Below are positions 1 through 9,505 of a stretch of DNA of 64,000 bases, piece after piece (the stretch's first letter is position 1; each line of letters opens with the position of its first letter). Under the pieces are notes generated by a model. It had not been told where the DNA came from. It made no database searches and worked only from the letters and a program-made list of their open reading frames with translations. This stretch comes from Microbacterium sp. M28. Its GTDB lineage: Bacteria > Actinomycetota > Actinomycetes > Actinomycetales > Microbacteriaceae. The stretch spans positions 1,364,001 to 1,428,000 of the forward strand of contig NZ_CP107546.1 in assembly GCF_025836995.1 (NCBI RefSeq), given 5' to 3'. Position numbers and translations under genes: made by a program.

Positions 1-720
1 GATCTTCACGGGGTCTTCGAAGTCGAGCAGCGAGTTCAGCCCGTATCCCATGGTGTTCTTCATCGAGAACTGCTGACGCACGAACGCCACGGCATCCGGC
101 GACGAGAGCAGGCGCTCGCGGAGCGCGAGCAGACCGTCGGCGAGATCCGGTTCGGCGGCGCGCAGGCGCTCGTCGGCATCCGCGGCCGCAGTGTCCAGGA
201 TCGTCCCGCCGGGGAGGACCAGCACGAGCGAATCGATCGTCCGGTACGAATTCTCCGTGATACCGCATGCCATGCCGCTGGAGTTGTTCGCGACGACGCC
301 GCCGATCGTGCAGGCGATCTCGCTGGCCGGGTCAGGACCGAGCTTGCGGCCGAAGCGGGCCAGTCGCGTGTTCACCTGCCGGACCGTCGCGCCTGGTCCG
401 ACGCGGACGAGCGCACCGTCGTCCTCGATCGTGATGCCGCGGAAGGCCGAGCGCGTGTCGACGAGGATGTCGCCGGTCACGCCCTGGCCGGACAGGCTGG
501 TTCCTCCGGATCGGAAGGTCAGCGAGCGTCCGGCCGCCCGGACGGCGGCGAAGGCGCGTGCGATGCCCTCGGCATCCTGCGGCGCCAGCACCGCATCCGG
601 CACGAGCAGATAGTGCGATGCGTCGTGCGCACGGGCGAAGCGATCGATCGATCGCGAGGTCACCCTTGTGTCCGCCCCGAGCAGATCTGCGTCGAGGGGA
701 TGGGCGAGTGTCGTGGACAC
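1..720 (-). CDS. FAD-linked oxidase, N-terminal part (D-lactate/glycolate dehydrogenase type), truncated by window edge
   Basis: The 240 visible residues are the start of an FAD_binding_4 (PCMH-type) oxidase that probably oxidises a 2-hydroxy acid at the membrane. The FAD-binding loop is seen as FRSGGTSLSGQG near residues 69-80, followed by GATVRQVN and GPDPASEIACTIGG near 110-141. The start is GTG at 720, with AAGGAG seven bases upstream. In Actinobacteria this N-terminus often belongs to proteins of about 900 residues with a C-terminal Fe-S (CCG) module, but that part is outside the window. The divergent GntR gene and the palindrome between them suggest substrate-responsive control. The exact substrate is not determined. 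Confidence 0.82.
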   Translation of the reverse strand, partial: MSTTLAHPLDADLLGADTRVTSRSIDRFARAHDASHYLLVPDAVLAPQDAEGIARAFAAVRAAGRSLTFRSGGTSLSGQGVTGDILVDTRSAFRGITIEDDGALVRVGPGATVRQVNTRLARFGRKLGPDPASEIACTIGGVVANNSSGMACGITENSYRTIDSLVLVLPGGTILDTAAADADERLRAAEPDLADGLLALRERLLSSPDAVAFVRQQFSMKNTMGYGLNSLLDFEDPVKI

Positions 721-740
721 GGAAGCTCCTTCGCATCAGA

Positions 741-751
741 TTGTCAGACAA
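741..751. promoter_or_regulatory. Perfect palindrome TTGTCAGACAA, probable GntR/FCD operator
   Basis: TTGTC-A-GACAA is a perfect inverted repeat in the 70-bp gap between the oxidase and the GntR gene. FCD-type GntR regulators commonly bind short repeats of the form TNGTnnnACNA, which this fits. It lies 21 bp upstream of the oxidase start, overlapping a possible minus-strand -10 (CAATCT), and upstream of the regulator's own TAAGCT box at 778-783. Binding here could control both genes. The site is seen; its use is inferred. Confidence 0.55.
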
Positions 752-790
752 GTGTACCGACTGTCACGCGGTTGCGTTAAGCTGGCCGGC

Positions 791-1447
791 ATGTCGAACG
801 ATCGCGGATCCGTGCTGGAGGTGGTCGGCGTCGTCGACGCCGTCACCCAGCGTCTTCGCACCAGGATCCTCGGTGGCGAACTCCGTCCCGGCACCGCGAT
901 CACCGAGGCGAGAGTGTCTCAGGAGTACGCGGTCGCACGACCGAGCGCGAAGGCGGCGATCGAGCAGCTCGTCGCCGCCGGACTCCTGGTCCGCACGGCG
1001 CACCGCAGCGCGCGGGTCGTCGCGATCGACGCGGACGTCGTGCGAGACGTCTATCGGGCGCGCACGAGGCTGGAGAGCGCTGCCCTGCGCGAACTGGCGC
1101 AGGAGCGCCGAGTGCCGCGCGCGGCGACCGAGGCCAACGACGAGATCCTCGCGATGCCGGCCGGACCCGATCCCGCGACGGTCGATCCCGACCTGCGCTT
1201 CCACCGGGCGCTGATCCAGGCGCTGCAGAGCGAGCGCACGTCGCGGATGTATGCGAGCGTCCTCGACGAGGTGCGACTGTGCATGGCGCAGGTGCAGGGA
1301 AGGCGGCTGCTGGATGCCGCGGTCATCGCGGCGCAGCATCAGGCCATGCTGGCCGCCGTCGCCGCGGGAGACGGCGAACGGGCGGCGAGACTGCTGACCG
1401 AACACCTCGCCGCGGCCGAGGAACGCCTCGTCGAGGCGCTCGGCTGA
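791..1447 (+). CDS. GntR-family (FCD) transcriptional regulator
   Basis: 218-residue regulator with an N-terminal winged helix (about residues 15-75, LRTRILGGELRPGTAITE then the recognition region around SQEYAVARPSAKAAI) and a helical FCD ligand domain (RARTRLESAALREL, DLRFHRALIQAL, HQAMLAAVAAGDGERA). The FCD domain has metal-ligand-type positions such as D/R and H in DLRFH. It is divergent from the FAD oxidase, so it most likely senses that enzyme's substrate. TAAGCT at 778-783 sits seven bases before ATG 791 with no Shine-Dalgarno, consistent with a leaderless transcript. A longer in-frame reading from 668 would overlap the oxidase start and is not needed. Confidence 0.85.
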   Translation: MSNDRGSVLEVVGVVDAVTQRLRTRILGGELRPGTAITEARVSQEYAVARPSAKAAIEQLVAAGLLVRTAHRSARVVAIDADVVRDVYRARTRLESAALRELAQERRVPRAATEANDEILAMPAGPDPATVDPDLRFHRALIQALQSERTSRMYASVLDEVRLCMAQVQGRRLLDAAVIAAQHQAMLAAVAAGDGERAARLLTEHLAAAEERLVEALG

Positions 1448-1465
1448 CCGGTCATGGTATCCGGG

Positions 1466-2392
1466 CTACTCCTGCTCGGCCGGAGCTTCCTCGACCGTGA
1501 TCGGCGGCTCGACGTCGTCGGCCCACACCGGAGCGGGCAGGAGCGTGTCCACCTGTCCGCCCTGGATCGCGCGGAGCGCTTCCGTGATCTCGTCGGCGTT
1601 CTCCGGAACCGGCAGTCCGCACGTCTCGAGTTCGGATTCGAACCTCAGCGTCAGGCGGATCTTGCCCGCCTCCACGGCCTCGGCGGTCGTGCCGGAGATG
1701 ATCTCGCTGCCCGTCTGGATGTCGGAGACCTCGTCGCACACGTGGTAGACCTGGCCTCCGTCGACCCAGAAGACCTCGTCCTTCCCCAGCAACTGGATCA
1801 CGGCGGACTGGTCGGCCGTGTACTGCTCGACGGACGGCGGGTCGAAGTCGATGCCGAACACGACGGCGATCACGGCGAGCGCGATGCCGATGATCCCCGC
1901 CGTCGCCTTCTGCCCCTTGTCCATGTCCTTGTTGAGGAAGATGAGGATGATCAGCGGCACGAAGGCGATGATCGCGATGATCACGCCGAGCTGGTTCTGC
2001 ACGAAGAACTTCACCGTGTCGGACTTCTTCGCCGGATCGAGGCGATTCGCCTTCTTCCATAGCAGCGACCCGCCGATCGACAGGACCGCGATGACGACGA
2101 GCAGCACGATGAGGGTGATGAACGCCCACTGCGGGAACGTGGCCGTTACGCCCTGCTCCTCGAGCAGTCCTGTGTCGGGGTCGCGCACGAGTGCGCCGTC
2201 CTCGCCGACGTAGACGCGCTGCCGCAGCAGCCAGAATATGCTGACGGCCTCGGTCACGATCGCGAGCAGCCAGAGGGCGAGGGCGATCCACCGCAGCGTC
2301 ATGGACTGCTTCTTGGCTGCGGGCGTCGGCGTCCATCCGGTGCCCGCCGCCGCGGTCTTCTCATTGATCGAATCGCTGTCGTGTTCGGCCAC
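1466..2392 (-). CDS. Membrane protein of unknown function
   Basis: 308-residue protein, family not recognised. It has an N-terminal polar stretch, then hydrophobic segments at about residues 32-53, 88-110, 134-154 and 164-181, and an acidic soluble C-terminal domain of about 125 residues. The C-terminal part contains two cysteines (VYHVCDEVS and ELETCGLPVP) that could form a disulfide if it faces outward. It ends convergently with the GntR gene, 18 bp away, and has no functional partner nearby. The next gene downstream on the other strand also encodes a membrane protein, but the two are divergently transcribed. No function is assigned. Confidence 0.75.
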   Translation of the reverse strand: MAEHDSDSINEKTAAAGTGWTPTPAAKKQSMTLRWIALALWLLAIVTEAVSIFWLLRQRVYVGEDGALVRDPDTGLLEEQGVTATFPQWAFITLIVLLVVIAVLSIGGSLLWKKANRLDPAKKSDTVKFFVQNQLGVIIAIIAFVPLIILIFLNKDMDKGQKATAGIIGIALAVIAVVFGIDFDPPSVEQYTADQSAVIQLLGKDEVFWVDGGQVYHVCDEVSDIQTGSEIISGTTAEAVEAGKIRLTLRFESELETCGLPVPENADEITEALRAIQGGQVDTLLPAPVWADDVEPPITVEEAPAEQE

Positions 2393-2461
2393 GGTGTTCC
2401 CCTCATCGGATGCTGGCCCCGAGCCTACTGGGACCGCTCACGGCATCGCTACGCTGGAGAC

Positions 2462-2953
2462 ATGACATCGGATCCGGACGACGCACTCTCCTGGGAGGGA
2501 GACGAGGACCGTCCAGCGCACAAGCCGTCCCTGCCGCAGGGCTGGAACGCGGTCGGCAGGGGAAGCGAGCAGGTCGCGACCGAAGGGGAGCTGTCCTCGT
2601 CGGCCGCGGCGACCGCCGAGGCCGCGCCCGACGAAGCCGACCAGGCGGAGGCCGCCTCGATGAGTCCGGCGATGCTGCTGTTCGTCGGCGTCTTCGGCGG
2701 CATCTACCTGCTCTACGCCGTCGGTTGGTTCATCGGCGGACTCAACCTGAAGCCGCTGGCGAACCTGATCGTCGCGGATGCGATGTACGTGCCCTGGTTC
2801 GTCCTCGCCGTCGCGGCGCCGGCGCTGTGGATGCTCACCGTCTGGGTGCTGACCCGTGGTGCGCAGGCATGGATCAGGGTCCTGCTCCTCCTCGCGGGAG
2901 CCGTGCTGCTCGTCCCCTGGCCGTTCGTGATGGTGGGAGCCGTCGGATCATGA
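2462..2953 (+). CDS. Small membrane protein of unknown function
   Basis: 163 residues: an acidic, Ala/Glu-rich disordered N-terminus (about 1-65), then three hydrophobic segments at roughly 67-88, 105-125 and 138-160. I do not recognise a named family. ATG 2462 is preceded by TACGCT at 2450-2455 with a six-base gap, again suggesting a leaderless start. Its stop overlaps the next start (ATGA at 2950-2953), so it is very probably co-translated with the following small membrane protein. Such paired membrane proteins are common conserved hypotheticals in Microbacteriaceae. Confidence 0.72.
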   Translation: MTSDPDDALSWEGDEDRPAHKPSLPQGWNAVGRGSEQVATEGELSSSAAATAEAAPDEADQAEAASMSPAMLLFVGVFGGIYLLYAVGWFIGGLNLKPLANLIVADAMYVPWFVLAVAAPALWMLTVWVLTRGAQAWIRVLLLLAGAVLLVPWPFVMVGAVGS

Positions 2954-3303
2954 CAGAGAACACCGTCGAACAGGCATCCTTCCGCCCGACGCCCGGATGG
3001 CTCGCCGCGCTCGTCGTCGGCGTCAGCGGGTTGTTCTACGCCTACGCGATCTGGAACGCGATCGCGCACATCATCGCGATGTCCCAGCCGGACGGACTCA
3101 CTGTCACGGGCTGGATCACACTGGTGTTCGGCGCGATCTTCCCCGCCATCGTGTTCGCCCTCGCCTGGGTGTTCGGACGTCGACGCAACGTCGGAGAACT
3201 GGCCCTGGTGATGCTCACCGGGCTCGCCGTCGTCGCCGTGTTCTGGCTGAGCCTGGTCGGCTACAGCATCCTCAACATGGAGACTCTGGTCGTCCTTCCC
3301 TGA
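2950..3303 (+). CDS. Small membrane protein, co-translated with upstream gene
   Basis: 117 residues with three clear hydrophobic segments (about 18-42, 52-72 and 85-110) separated by short loops, one carrying FGRRRN. The start ATG 2950 overlaps the previous stop by four bases, indicating translational coupling and a probable two-protein complex in the membrane. No catalytic motif is visible. The family is not recognised and no function is assigned. Confidence 0.72.
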   Translation: MTENTVEQASFRPTPGWLAALVVGVSGLFYAYAIWNAIAHIIAMSQPDGLTVTGWITLVFGAIFPAIVFALAWVFGRRRNVGELALVMLTGLAVVAVFWLSLVGYSILNMETLVVLP

Positions 3304-3421
3304 CGCGTCACACGGCACGGGGGAGTCTTTCGCCTCCGGTACAGTGGAACCGATTGCGCCCCGATGGCGTGCGGCGCATCGATCCCACCCGCGTTGTGAC
3401 GCTCACACTGAAGGATCCACT

Positions 3422-5026
3422 GTGCCGAAGCCCGTCGTGCTCATCGCCGAAGTCCTCTCGCCCGCCACGATCGAGGCCCTCGGCCCCGACTTCGACGTCC
3501 GCACCGTGGACGGCACGGATCGAGAGGCGCTGTTCTCGGCGCTGGCGGACGCGGATGCCGTGCTGATCCGGTCGGCGACGAAGATCGACGAAGAGGCGCT
3601 CGGCCACGCGCCCAAGCTGAAGGTCGTCGCACGCGCCGGCGTCGGGCTGGACAACGTCGACATCAAGGCGGCGACCGCCGCGGGTGTCATGGTCGTCAAC
3701 GCACCGACGTCGAACATCATCTCCGCCGCTGAGCTGACGTGCGCGCACATCCTGAGCCTGGCTCGCCACGTGCCGGCGGCGAACGCCTCGCTCGCAGCGG
3801 GGGAGTGGAAGCGCAGCGCCTACACCGGAACCGAGCTGTTCGAGAAGACGCTCGGTGTCATCGGCCTGGGCCGCATCGGCGCGCTCGTCGCCGCCCGCAT
3901 GCAGGGCTTCGGCATGAAGGTCGTCGCGTACGACCCTTACGTGACCAGCACCCGCGCCCAGCAGCTCGGTGTCGAGCTGCGCACGCTCGACGAACTCGTC
4001 GCGGAGAGCGACTTCATCACGATCCACATGCCGAAGACGCCGGAGACGACCGGCATGATCAGCACCGAGCAGTTCGCCGCGATGAAGAAGACCGGCTACG
4101 TCATCAACGTCGCCCGCGGCGGCCTGATCGACGAGGAGGCGCTGCACACGGCGCTCGTCGCGGGTGAGATCGCCGGTGCCGGACTCGACGTGTTCACCTC
4201 CGAGCCGCCGGCCGAGGGCGGTTCCGCCCGTGCGCTGCTGGATCTGCCGAACGTCGTCGTCACGCCGCACCTCGGGGCCTCGACCGACGAGGCTCAGGAG
4301 AAGGCGGGCATCTCCGTCGCACGCTCGGTCAAGCTCGCCCTCGAGGGGGACCTGGTTCCGGATGCGGTGAACGTCGCCGGCGGGATCATCGACCCGTTCG
4401 TGCGCCCCGGTATCGATCTCGTCGAGAAGCTCGGCCAGGTGTTCAGCGGGCTCGCGGGCTCGGCGCTGACCAGCCTCGACATCGAGGTCCGCGGCGAGCT
4501 CGCCGATTACGACGTCAGCGTCTACCGGCTCGCAGCGCTCAAGGGCATCCTGTCCAACGTGGTCAGCGAGAACGTGTCGTACGTGAACGCGCCGCTGTTC
4601 GCCGAGCAGCGCGGTATCGAGGCTCGACTGATCGTCGAGAAGGAGAGCCCCGAGTACCGCAACCTCACCACGTTGCGCGGTGCGCTGGCCGACGGCACGG
4701 TGCTCACGGTCGCCGGCACGCTGGCCGGCACGCGAATGGTGCAGAAGATCGTCGGTGTGAACGGCTACGACATCGAGGTCCCGCTGGAGCAGCACCACAT
4801 CGTGATGCTCTACACCGACCGTCCTGGCATCGTGGCGGTGTACGGACAGAAGTTCGGCGACGCGGGCATCAACATCGCCGGCATGCAGATCGCGCGTCGC
4901 GAGGCCGGCGGCCAGGCGCTGTCGATCCTCACCGTGGATTCGCGGGTGCCGGAGGAGTTGCTGGCCGAGGTCGGCGCCGACATCGACGCGTCGGTCATCC
5001 GCCAGATCGAGATCACCGAGGACTGA
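3422..5026 (+). CDS. serA: D-3-phosphoglycerate dehydrogenase
   Basis: Catalyses the first step of serine synthesis, NAD-dependent oxidation of 3-phosphoglycerate. The 534-residue length matches the long actinobacterial form. It has an N-terminal substrate domain, a Rossmann NAD site GLGRIG at 148-153, the substrate/catalytic region ARGGLIDE (about 231-238) and catalytic His in TPHLGAST (H283). An allosteric (ASB) domain follows, then a C-terminal ACT domain (MLYTDRPGIVAVYG, about 460 onward) expected to give serine feedback. The start is GTG 3422 with AAGGA upstream; TACAGT at 3340-3345 is a possible -10, giving a roughly 70-base leader. The stand-alone position between membrane proteins and a TetR gene is unremarkable. 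Confidence 0.97.
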   Translation: MPKPVVLIAEVLSPATIEALGPDFDVRTVDGTDREALFSALADADAVLIRSATKIDEEALGHAPKLKVVARAGVGLDNVDIKAATAAGVMVVNAPTSNIISAAELTCAHILSLARHVPAANASLAAGEWKRSAYTGTELFEKTLGVIGLGRIGALVAARMQGFGMKVVAYDPYVTSTRAQQLGVELRTLDELVAESDFITIHMPKTPETTGMISTEQFAAMKKTGYVINVARGGLIDEEALHTALVAGEIAGAGLDVFTSEPPAEGGSARALLDLPNVVVTPHLGASTDEAQEKAGISVARSVKLALEGDLVPDAVNVAGGIIDPFVRPGIDLVEKLGQVFSGLAGSALTSLDIEVRGELADYDVSVYRLAALKGILSNVVSENVSYVNAPLFAEQRGIEARLIVEKESPEYRNLTTLRGALADGTVLTVAGTLAGTRMVQKIVGVNGYDIEVPLEQHHIVMLYTDRPGIVAVYGQKFGDAGINIAGMQIARREAGGQALSILTVDSRVPEELLAEVGADIDASVIRQIEITED

Positions 5027-5047
5027 TCGAGCGAGTCCTGAGCGCCG

Positions 5048-5590
5048 CTACTGCGCGGCGCGGAGGACGAGCGCGATCAGCGCCTGCAGCTCTGGGCCGT
5101 GCGGCACGAGCCGCGCGGGTCCGTGCACGTCGAGCGAGTTGTTGAAGTAGAGCCCGTCGCTCACCAGCATCACGAGGTCGAGCGCCGTCTCGTCGCGCAC
5201 GTGCGGGCGGATCGCCTCCGCCCACCGCCGACGCACCTCCCGCAGGGCATCGGATGCCGCGGCGTCGCCGCCCTGCGCGAGGCGTGAGGCGGCGATCAGC
5301 GCGCGGTCGAGGGCGTCGTCCTCCATGACCGAGGTGCGCACGTAGTAGGCGACGGGACCCTCGGGCGCCTCGGCCATGCGCTCGAGGTCGAGGTCGGTCA
5401 GGCGAGCCAGCCGTTCGAGCAGACCCGCGGCCAGGTCGTCCTTCGATCCGAAGTGATAGAGCAGGCCGCCTTTGGAGACCCCGGCGGCCTTCGCCGTCGC
5501 TTCCAGCGTGGCGGTGCGTTCGCCGTCCTCGATGAGGATGGCCTCGAAGGCGTCGAGGACGCGTTCGCGTGCGAGGGGAGGACGGGGCAT
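5048..5590 (-). CDS. TetR-family repressor of the adjacent efflux gene
   Basis: 180-residue TetR protein. The N-terminal helix-turn-helix is typical (LEATAKAAGVSKGGLLYHFGSKDDL, about residues 27-52, given here as a span), followed by a helical ligand domain. It is divergent from a 14-TM DHA2 transporter, with a 28-bp near-perfect inverted repeat in the 93-bp gap, the classical QacR/SmvR-like arrangement in which the repressor is released by cationic drugs. The start is ATG 5590 with an AGAGGTG Shine-Dalgarno. The ligand is not known. Confidence 0.88.
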   Translation of the reverse strand: MPRPPLARERVLDAFEAILIEDGERTATLEATAKAAGVSKGGLLYHFGSKDDLAAGLLERLARLTDLDLERMAEAPEGPVAYYVRTSVMEDDALDRALIAASRLAQGGDAAASDALREVRRRWAEAIRPHVRDETALDLVMLVSDGLYFNNSLDVHGPARLVPHGPELQALIALVLRAAQ

Positions 5591-5630
5591 CGGGGCACCT
5601 CTGCTCAGGCTCTGATCAGCTCGGATTCTG

Positions 5631-5658
5631 TTACTATACCAGCCGGACGGTTTAGTAA
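5631..5658. promoter_or_regulatory. Inverted repeat TTACTATACC-N8-GGTTTAGTAA, probable TetR operator
   Basis: The arms TTACTATACC (5631-5640) and GGTTTAGTAA (5649-5658) match at nine of ten positions around the spacer agccggac. The AT-rich block stands out from its GC-rich surroundings and lies midway between the TetR and MFS starts, so a bound repressor could shut both promoters. This is the expected operator position for divergent TetR/efflux pairs. Binding is inferred. Confidence 0.7.
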
Positions 5659-5683
5659 TGTGCTGAGAGTTCAGAGGTGGAAG

Positions 5684-7219
5684 ATGACCGCGTCGATCCC
5701 GACGACAGACGTGACGCTGGAGGAGCCCCGCGCCGGTGCGCGCGGATGGTGGGCGCTCATCGTGCTCATGCTCCCCGTGCTGCTGGTGTCGGTGGACAAC
5801 ACCGTGCTCAGCTTCGCGCTGCCCGAGATCGCGATCGCCCTCGCGCCTTCCGGCGCCGAGCAGCTGTGGATCATCGACGTCTATCCGCTCGTGCTCGCGG
5901 GACTGCTCGTGACGATGGGTGCTCTCGGCGACCGATTCGGGCGTCGACGGATGCTGCTGATCGGGGCCACCGGCTTCGCCGCCGTCTCGGTGCTCGCCGC
6001 CTTCGCCCCCACCGCAGGGGCGCTCATCGCTGCCAGGGCCCTGCTCGGCTTCTTCGGCGCCATGCTCATGCCGTCGACGTTGTCGCTGCTGCGGTCGATC
6101 TTCCGCAACCGCGACCAGCGGCGCTTCGCAATCGCGGTGTGGGCATCGGCGTTCTCGGCCGGTTCGGCCCTCGGGCCGATCGTCGGTGGCTTCCTGCTCG
6201 AGCACTTCGCCTGGGGATCTGTCTTCCTCATCGCGGTTCCGGTGCTGATCCCGTTGCTGATCGCGGCTCCGCTGCTGGTGCCGGAGAGCCGTGACCCGAA
6301 TCCCGGGCGGATCGACCCGATCAGCATCGCGCTGTCCATGGCGACCATGATCCCGATCGTCTATTCGATCAAGTCGCTCGCGGTGGACGGCCCGACGTGG
6401 AGCGCAGGTGCGTGGGCGGTGCTCGGCATCGTGATGGGAGTCCTGTTCGTGCGGCGCCAGCTGCGCAGCAAGACGCCGATGCTCGACATGCAGCTGTTCC
6501 GCCGCGGATCGTTCTCGGGCGCGATCCTGGTGAACCTGCTCAGCGTCGTGGCGCTGGTCGGCTTCCTCTACTTCGTCTCGCAGCATCTGCAGCTCGTGCT
6601 GGGGCTGTCCCCGATGCAGGCCGGCTTCGCGCTGGTGCCCGGCATGGCCGCGATGATCGTCGCGGGCCTCGCGGTCGTGCCGGTGTCGCGGCGCGTGCCG
6701 CCGCACGTCGTCGTCCCCGCGGCGCTGGTGTTCTCGGTCATCGGGTACCTCCTGGTCGCGTTCAGCTCGGCGGATCACGGCGTGCTGCCGCTCATCGTCG
6801 CGTTCGTCGTGCTCGGCATCGGCATCGGCGCCGCGGAGACGATCTCGAACGAGCTGATCCTCTCCAGCGCGCCGGCGGCCAAGGCGGGCGCTGCCAGCGC
6901 TGTTTCCGAGACCGCGTACGAACTCGGCGCGGTGCTCGGGACCGCGGTGCTCGGCGGGCTCATCACCGCGTTCTACCGCGGGTCGCTCGTGCTGCCTGAC
7001 GGCATCCCGTCGGAGGCGGCGGACGCGGCGCGCGAGACGCTCGCGGGAGCGTACACCGAGGCACACCGGCTCCCGGCCGAGCTCGGTGATGCGCTGTGGG
7101 ATGCCGCGGCATCCGCCTTCGGCTCCGGCGTGACCGTGACGTCTCTGATCGGTGCCGGTCTCGTGGTCGTCGCCGGTGTCATCGCGGCCGTCACACTGCG
7201 CACGACGCGTCGGCACTGA
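5684..7219 (+). CDS. DHA2-family MFS drug/cation efflux transporter (SmvA/QacA-like)
   Basis: 511 residues with 14 predicted membrane segments. Family marks are the acid-bearing first helix motif [16 protein letters not shown] (TM1, D/N motif), the loop 2-3 motif [14 protein letters not shown] and the TM5 motif with G-rich [15 protein letters not shown]. This class exports hydrophobic cations such as quaternary ammonium compounds and viologens using the proton gradient. The start ATG 5684 follows GAGGTGG. It is controlled, most likely, by the divergent TetR through the intervening operator. The substrate is not proven. Confidence 0.9.
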   Translation: MTASIPTTDVTLEEPRAGARGWWALIVLMLPVLLVSVDNTVLSFALPEIAIALAPSGAEQLWIIDVYPLVLAGLLVTMGALGDRFGRRRMLLIGATGFAAVSVLAAFAPTAGALIAARALLGFFGAMLMPSTLSLLRSIFRNRDQRRFAIAVWASAFSAGSALGPIVGGFLLEHFAWGSVFLIAVPVLIPLLIAAPLLVPESRDPNPGRIDPISIALSMATMIPIVYSIKSLAVDGPTWSAGAWAVLGIVMGVLFVRRQLRSKTPMLDMQLFRRGSFSGAILVNLLSVVALVGFLYFVSQHLQLVLGLSPMQAGFALVPGMAAMIVAGLAVVPVSRRVPPHVVVPAALVFSVIGYLLVAFSSADHGVLPLIVAFVVLGIGIGAAETISNELILSSAPAAKAGAASAVSETAYELGAVLGTAVLGGLITAFYRGSLVLPDGIPSEAADAARETLAGAYTEAHRLPAELGDALWDAAASAFGSGVTVTSLIGAGLVVVAGVIAAVTLRTTRRH

Positions 7220-7256
7220 CCAGTACGCTGGGAGCATCCCCGATGCAAGGAGTGTC

Positions 7257-8306
7257 ATGTCGCGTGTCGTGAAGCTGGCCGTCATCCCCGGTGACGGCAT
7301 CGGCCCCGAGGTCGTCGCAGAGGCGGAACGCGTCCTTGACGCAGCGACCGCGTCCAGTGACGTCGTCTTCGAGAAGACGCGCTTCTCACTCGGCGCCGCA
7401 CGCTACCTGGAGACCGGTGACACGCTGACCGACGACGACCTGGCATCCATCGCCGCCCATGACGCCATCCTGCTCGGCGCCGTGGGCGGTCAGCCGGGCG
7501 ATGCGCGGCTCAAGGACGCCAACATCGAGCGCGGCCTGTTGCTCAAGCTGCGCTTCACGCTCGACCACTACGTGAATCTGCGACCGTCGAAGCTCTACGC
7601 CGGCGCCCCCGGACCACTCGCCGAACCGGGGGAGATCGACTTCGTCGTCGTCCGCGAGGGCACCGAAGGGCCGTACGTGGGCAACGGCGGCTCCATCCGC
7701 ACCGGAACGCCGCACGAGATCGCGAACGAGACCAGCGTCAACACGGCGTTCGGCGTCGAGCGCGTCGTGCGATACGCGTTCAAGCTCGCCGAGCGCCGGA
7801 GCCGCAGGCTCACCCTCGTGCACAAGACGAACGTGCTCGTGCACGCCGGTGGCATCTGGCAGCGCGTCGTGAACCAGGTGGCGCAGGAGCACCCGGAAGT
7901 CGTCGTAGACTACCTGCACGTCGATGCGGCCACCATCTTCCTGGTCACGAACCCCGGTCGTTTCGACGTGATCGTCACCGACAACCTCTTCGGCGACATC
8001 CTCACTGATCTGGCCGGCGCCGTCACCGGTGGCATCGGCCTCGCCGCCTCGGGGAACATCAACCCCGCAGGAGACTTCCCGTCGATGTTCGAGCCCGTCC
8101 ACGGGTCCGCTCCCGACATCGCGGGTCAGCAGAAGGCCGATCCCACTGCAGCGATCCTCTCGGTCGCGCTCCTGCTCGATCACCTCGGGCTGCGCGACGA
8201 GTCCGCGCGCATCAGCCGCGCGGTCGAGGAGGACATCGCCGCACGGACGGGATCGCGCACCACCAGCCAGACGGGCGACGCGATCATCGCACGGCTTCAG
8301 GCGTAG
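7257..8306 (+). CDS. leuB: 3-isopropylmalate dehydrogenase
   Basis: Oxidatively decarboxylates 3-isopropylmalate in leucine synthesis. The 349 residues begin with the family's [11 protein letters not shown]. They carry the arginine/tyrosine substrate site [14 protein letters not shown], the catalytic lysine region [11 protein letters not shown], the metal aspartates in [13 protein letters not shown] and the adenine loop [12 protein letters not shown]. The start ATG 7257 has AAGGAG upstream, and TACGCT at 7226-7231 is a possible -10. It is followed 45 bp later by ilvE on the same strand, so the two probably form a branched-chain unit, while leuCD lie separately near 26-28 kb. Confidence 0.97.
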   Translation: MSRVVKLAVIPGDGIGPEVVAEAERVLDAATASSDVVFEKTRFSLGAARYLETGDTLTDDDLASIAAHDAILLGAVGGQPGDARLKDANIERGLLLKLRFTLDHYVNLRPSKLYAGAPGPLAEPGEIDFVVVREGTEGPYVGNGGSIRTGTPHEIANETSVNTAFGVERVVRYAFKLAERRSRRLTLVHKTNVLVHAGGIWQRVVNQVAQEHPEVVVDYLHVDAATIFLVTNPGRFDVIVTDNLFGDILTDLAGAVTGGIGLAASGNINPAGDFPSMFEPVHGSAPDIAGQQKADPTAAILSVALLLDHLGLRDESARISRAVEEDIAARTGSRTTSQTGDAIIARLQA

Positions 8307-8351
8307 TCTGAGTGCACGCGAGCGCCCGCCGCACGAACGCAGGATGTGAAC

Positions 8352-9446
8352 ATGACACCGACCGAAACCGAACTCGCTCCGCTCGAGTTCTCCGTGACCC
8401 GCAACCTCGCCGCGAAGTCCGCAGCGCAGCGCGATGAACTTCTCCAGGAGCCGGGCTTCGGCACCGTCTTCACCGATCACATGGTCGACATCTGCTGGTC
8501 GGCCAAGGGCGGCTGGCATCGTCCGCGGGTCCAGCCGTACGGGCCGATCCCGCTGGACCCCGCCGCGGCGGTGCTGCATTACGGTCAGGAGATCTTCGAG
8601 GGCATCAAGGCCTATCGTCACGCGGACGGCTCGATCTGGACCTTCCGCCCGGAGAAGAACGCCGAGCGTCTTCGTCGCAGCGCACGCCGGATGGCGCTTC
8701 CGGAGCTGCCGACCGAGTACTTCCTGCAGTCGCTGCGCGAGCTGATCGCGGTCGACGGGGCCTGGGCGCCGTCGGGTGCGGATCAGAGTCTGTACCTGCG
8801 TCCGTTCGAGTTCGCCAAGGAGGCGTTCCTGGGTGTGCGTCCGGCGCAGAAGGTGGCGTACTACCTGATCGCCAGCCCGGCGGGTTCGTACTTCAAGGGC
8901 GGCGTCAAGCCGGTGCGCATCTGGCTGTCGGAGACGTACGCCCGCGCCGGCAAGGGCGGGACGGGTGCTGCCAAGACCGGCGGCAACTACGCCTCCAGCC
9001 TTCTGCCGCAGGCCGAGGCGTACGAGAAGGGCTGCGACCAGGTCGTGTTCCTCGACCAGGACGGCAATGTCGAAGAGCTCGGCGGCATGAACGTCGTCTT
9101 CGTCTACAGGGACGGCACCGTTGTGACCCCGCAGTCCGACAGCATCCTCGAGGGGATCACGCGCGACTCGATCCTGCAGCTCGCCGAGGATCGCGGCCAC
9201 AAGGTCGAGCGTCGTGCCGTGTCGCTGCAGGAGTGGCGCGACGGCGTCGCCTCCGGCGACATCGTCGAGGTGTTCGCATGCGGCACCGCCGCGGTAGTGA
9301 CACCCATCGGCTCGCTCGTCACCGCCGACTTCGAGGATGTCCAGCCCCAGGGCGAGCTCGCGCTGTCGCTGCGCGAAGAACTCACCGACATCCAGTACGG
9401 CCGCCGTGAGGACAAGCACGGCTGGCTGGTCCGATTGGACGCCTGA
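8352..9446 (+). CDS. ilvE: Branched-chain amino acid aminotransferase
   Basis: PLP-dependent fold-type IV transaminase that performs the last step of leucine, isoleucine and valine synthesis. The 364 residues match the long (BCAT/human-like) subclass. Seen are YGQEIFEGIKAYR, the phosphate/PLP region with the lysine in GAAKTGGNYASSLLPQ, VEELGGMNVVFVY and GITRDSILQLA. ATG 8352 with AGGATG is chosen; a GTG two codons earlier is equally possible. It follows leuB by 45 bp. Confidence 0.95.
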   Translation: MTPTETELAPLEFSVTRNLAAKSAAQRDELLQEPGFGTVFTDHMVDICWSAKGGWHRPRVQPYGPIPLDPAAAVLHYGQEIFEGIKAYRHADGSIWTFRPEKNAERLRRSARRMALPELPTEYFLQSLRELIAVDGAWAPSGADQSLYLRPFEFAKEAFLGVRPAQKVAYYLIASPAGSYFKGGVKPVRIWLSETYARAGKGGTGAAKTGGNYASSLLPQAEAYEKGCDQVVFLDQDGNVEELGGMNVVFVYRDGTVVTPQSDSILEGITRDSILQLAEDRGHKVERRAVSLQEWRDGVASGDIVEVFACGTAAVVTPIGSLVTADFEDVQPQGELALSLREELTDIQYGRREDKHGWLVRLDA

Positions 9447-9505
9447 CCCACCTCCTCGCCGCCGGGCCGGCATCCCCGCGATCCGTCGCGCCCCGCACCA
9501 CCCGG

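Noticed and set aside
5042..5061. Terminator hairpin GCGCCGC/GCGGCGC between serA and TetR
   Set aside because: Lies partly within the TetR coding end and has no T-run on either strand; chance GC-rich pairing is likely.
5591..7300. Extension of the TetR frame upstream across the whole MFS gene
   Set aside because: Only the last 180 residues (from 5590) match TetR; the remainder is antisense to the transporter.
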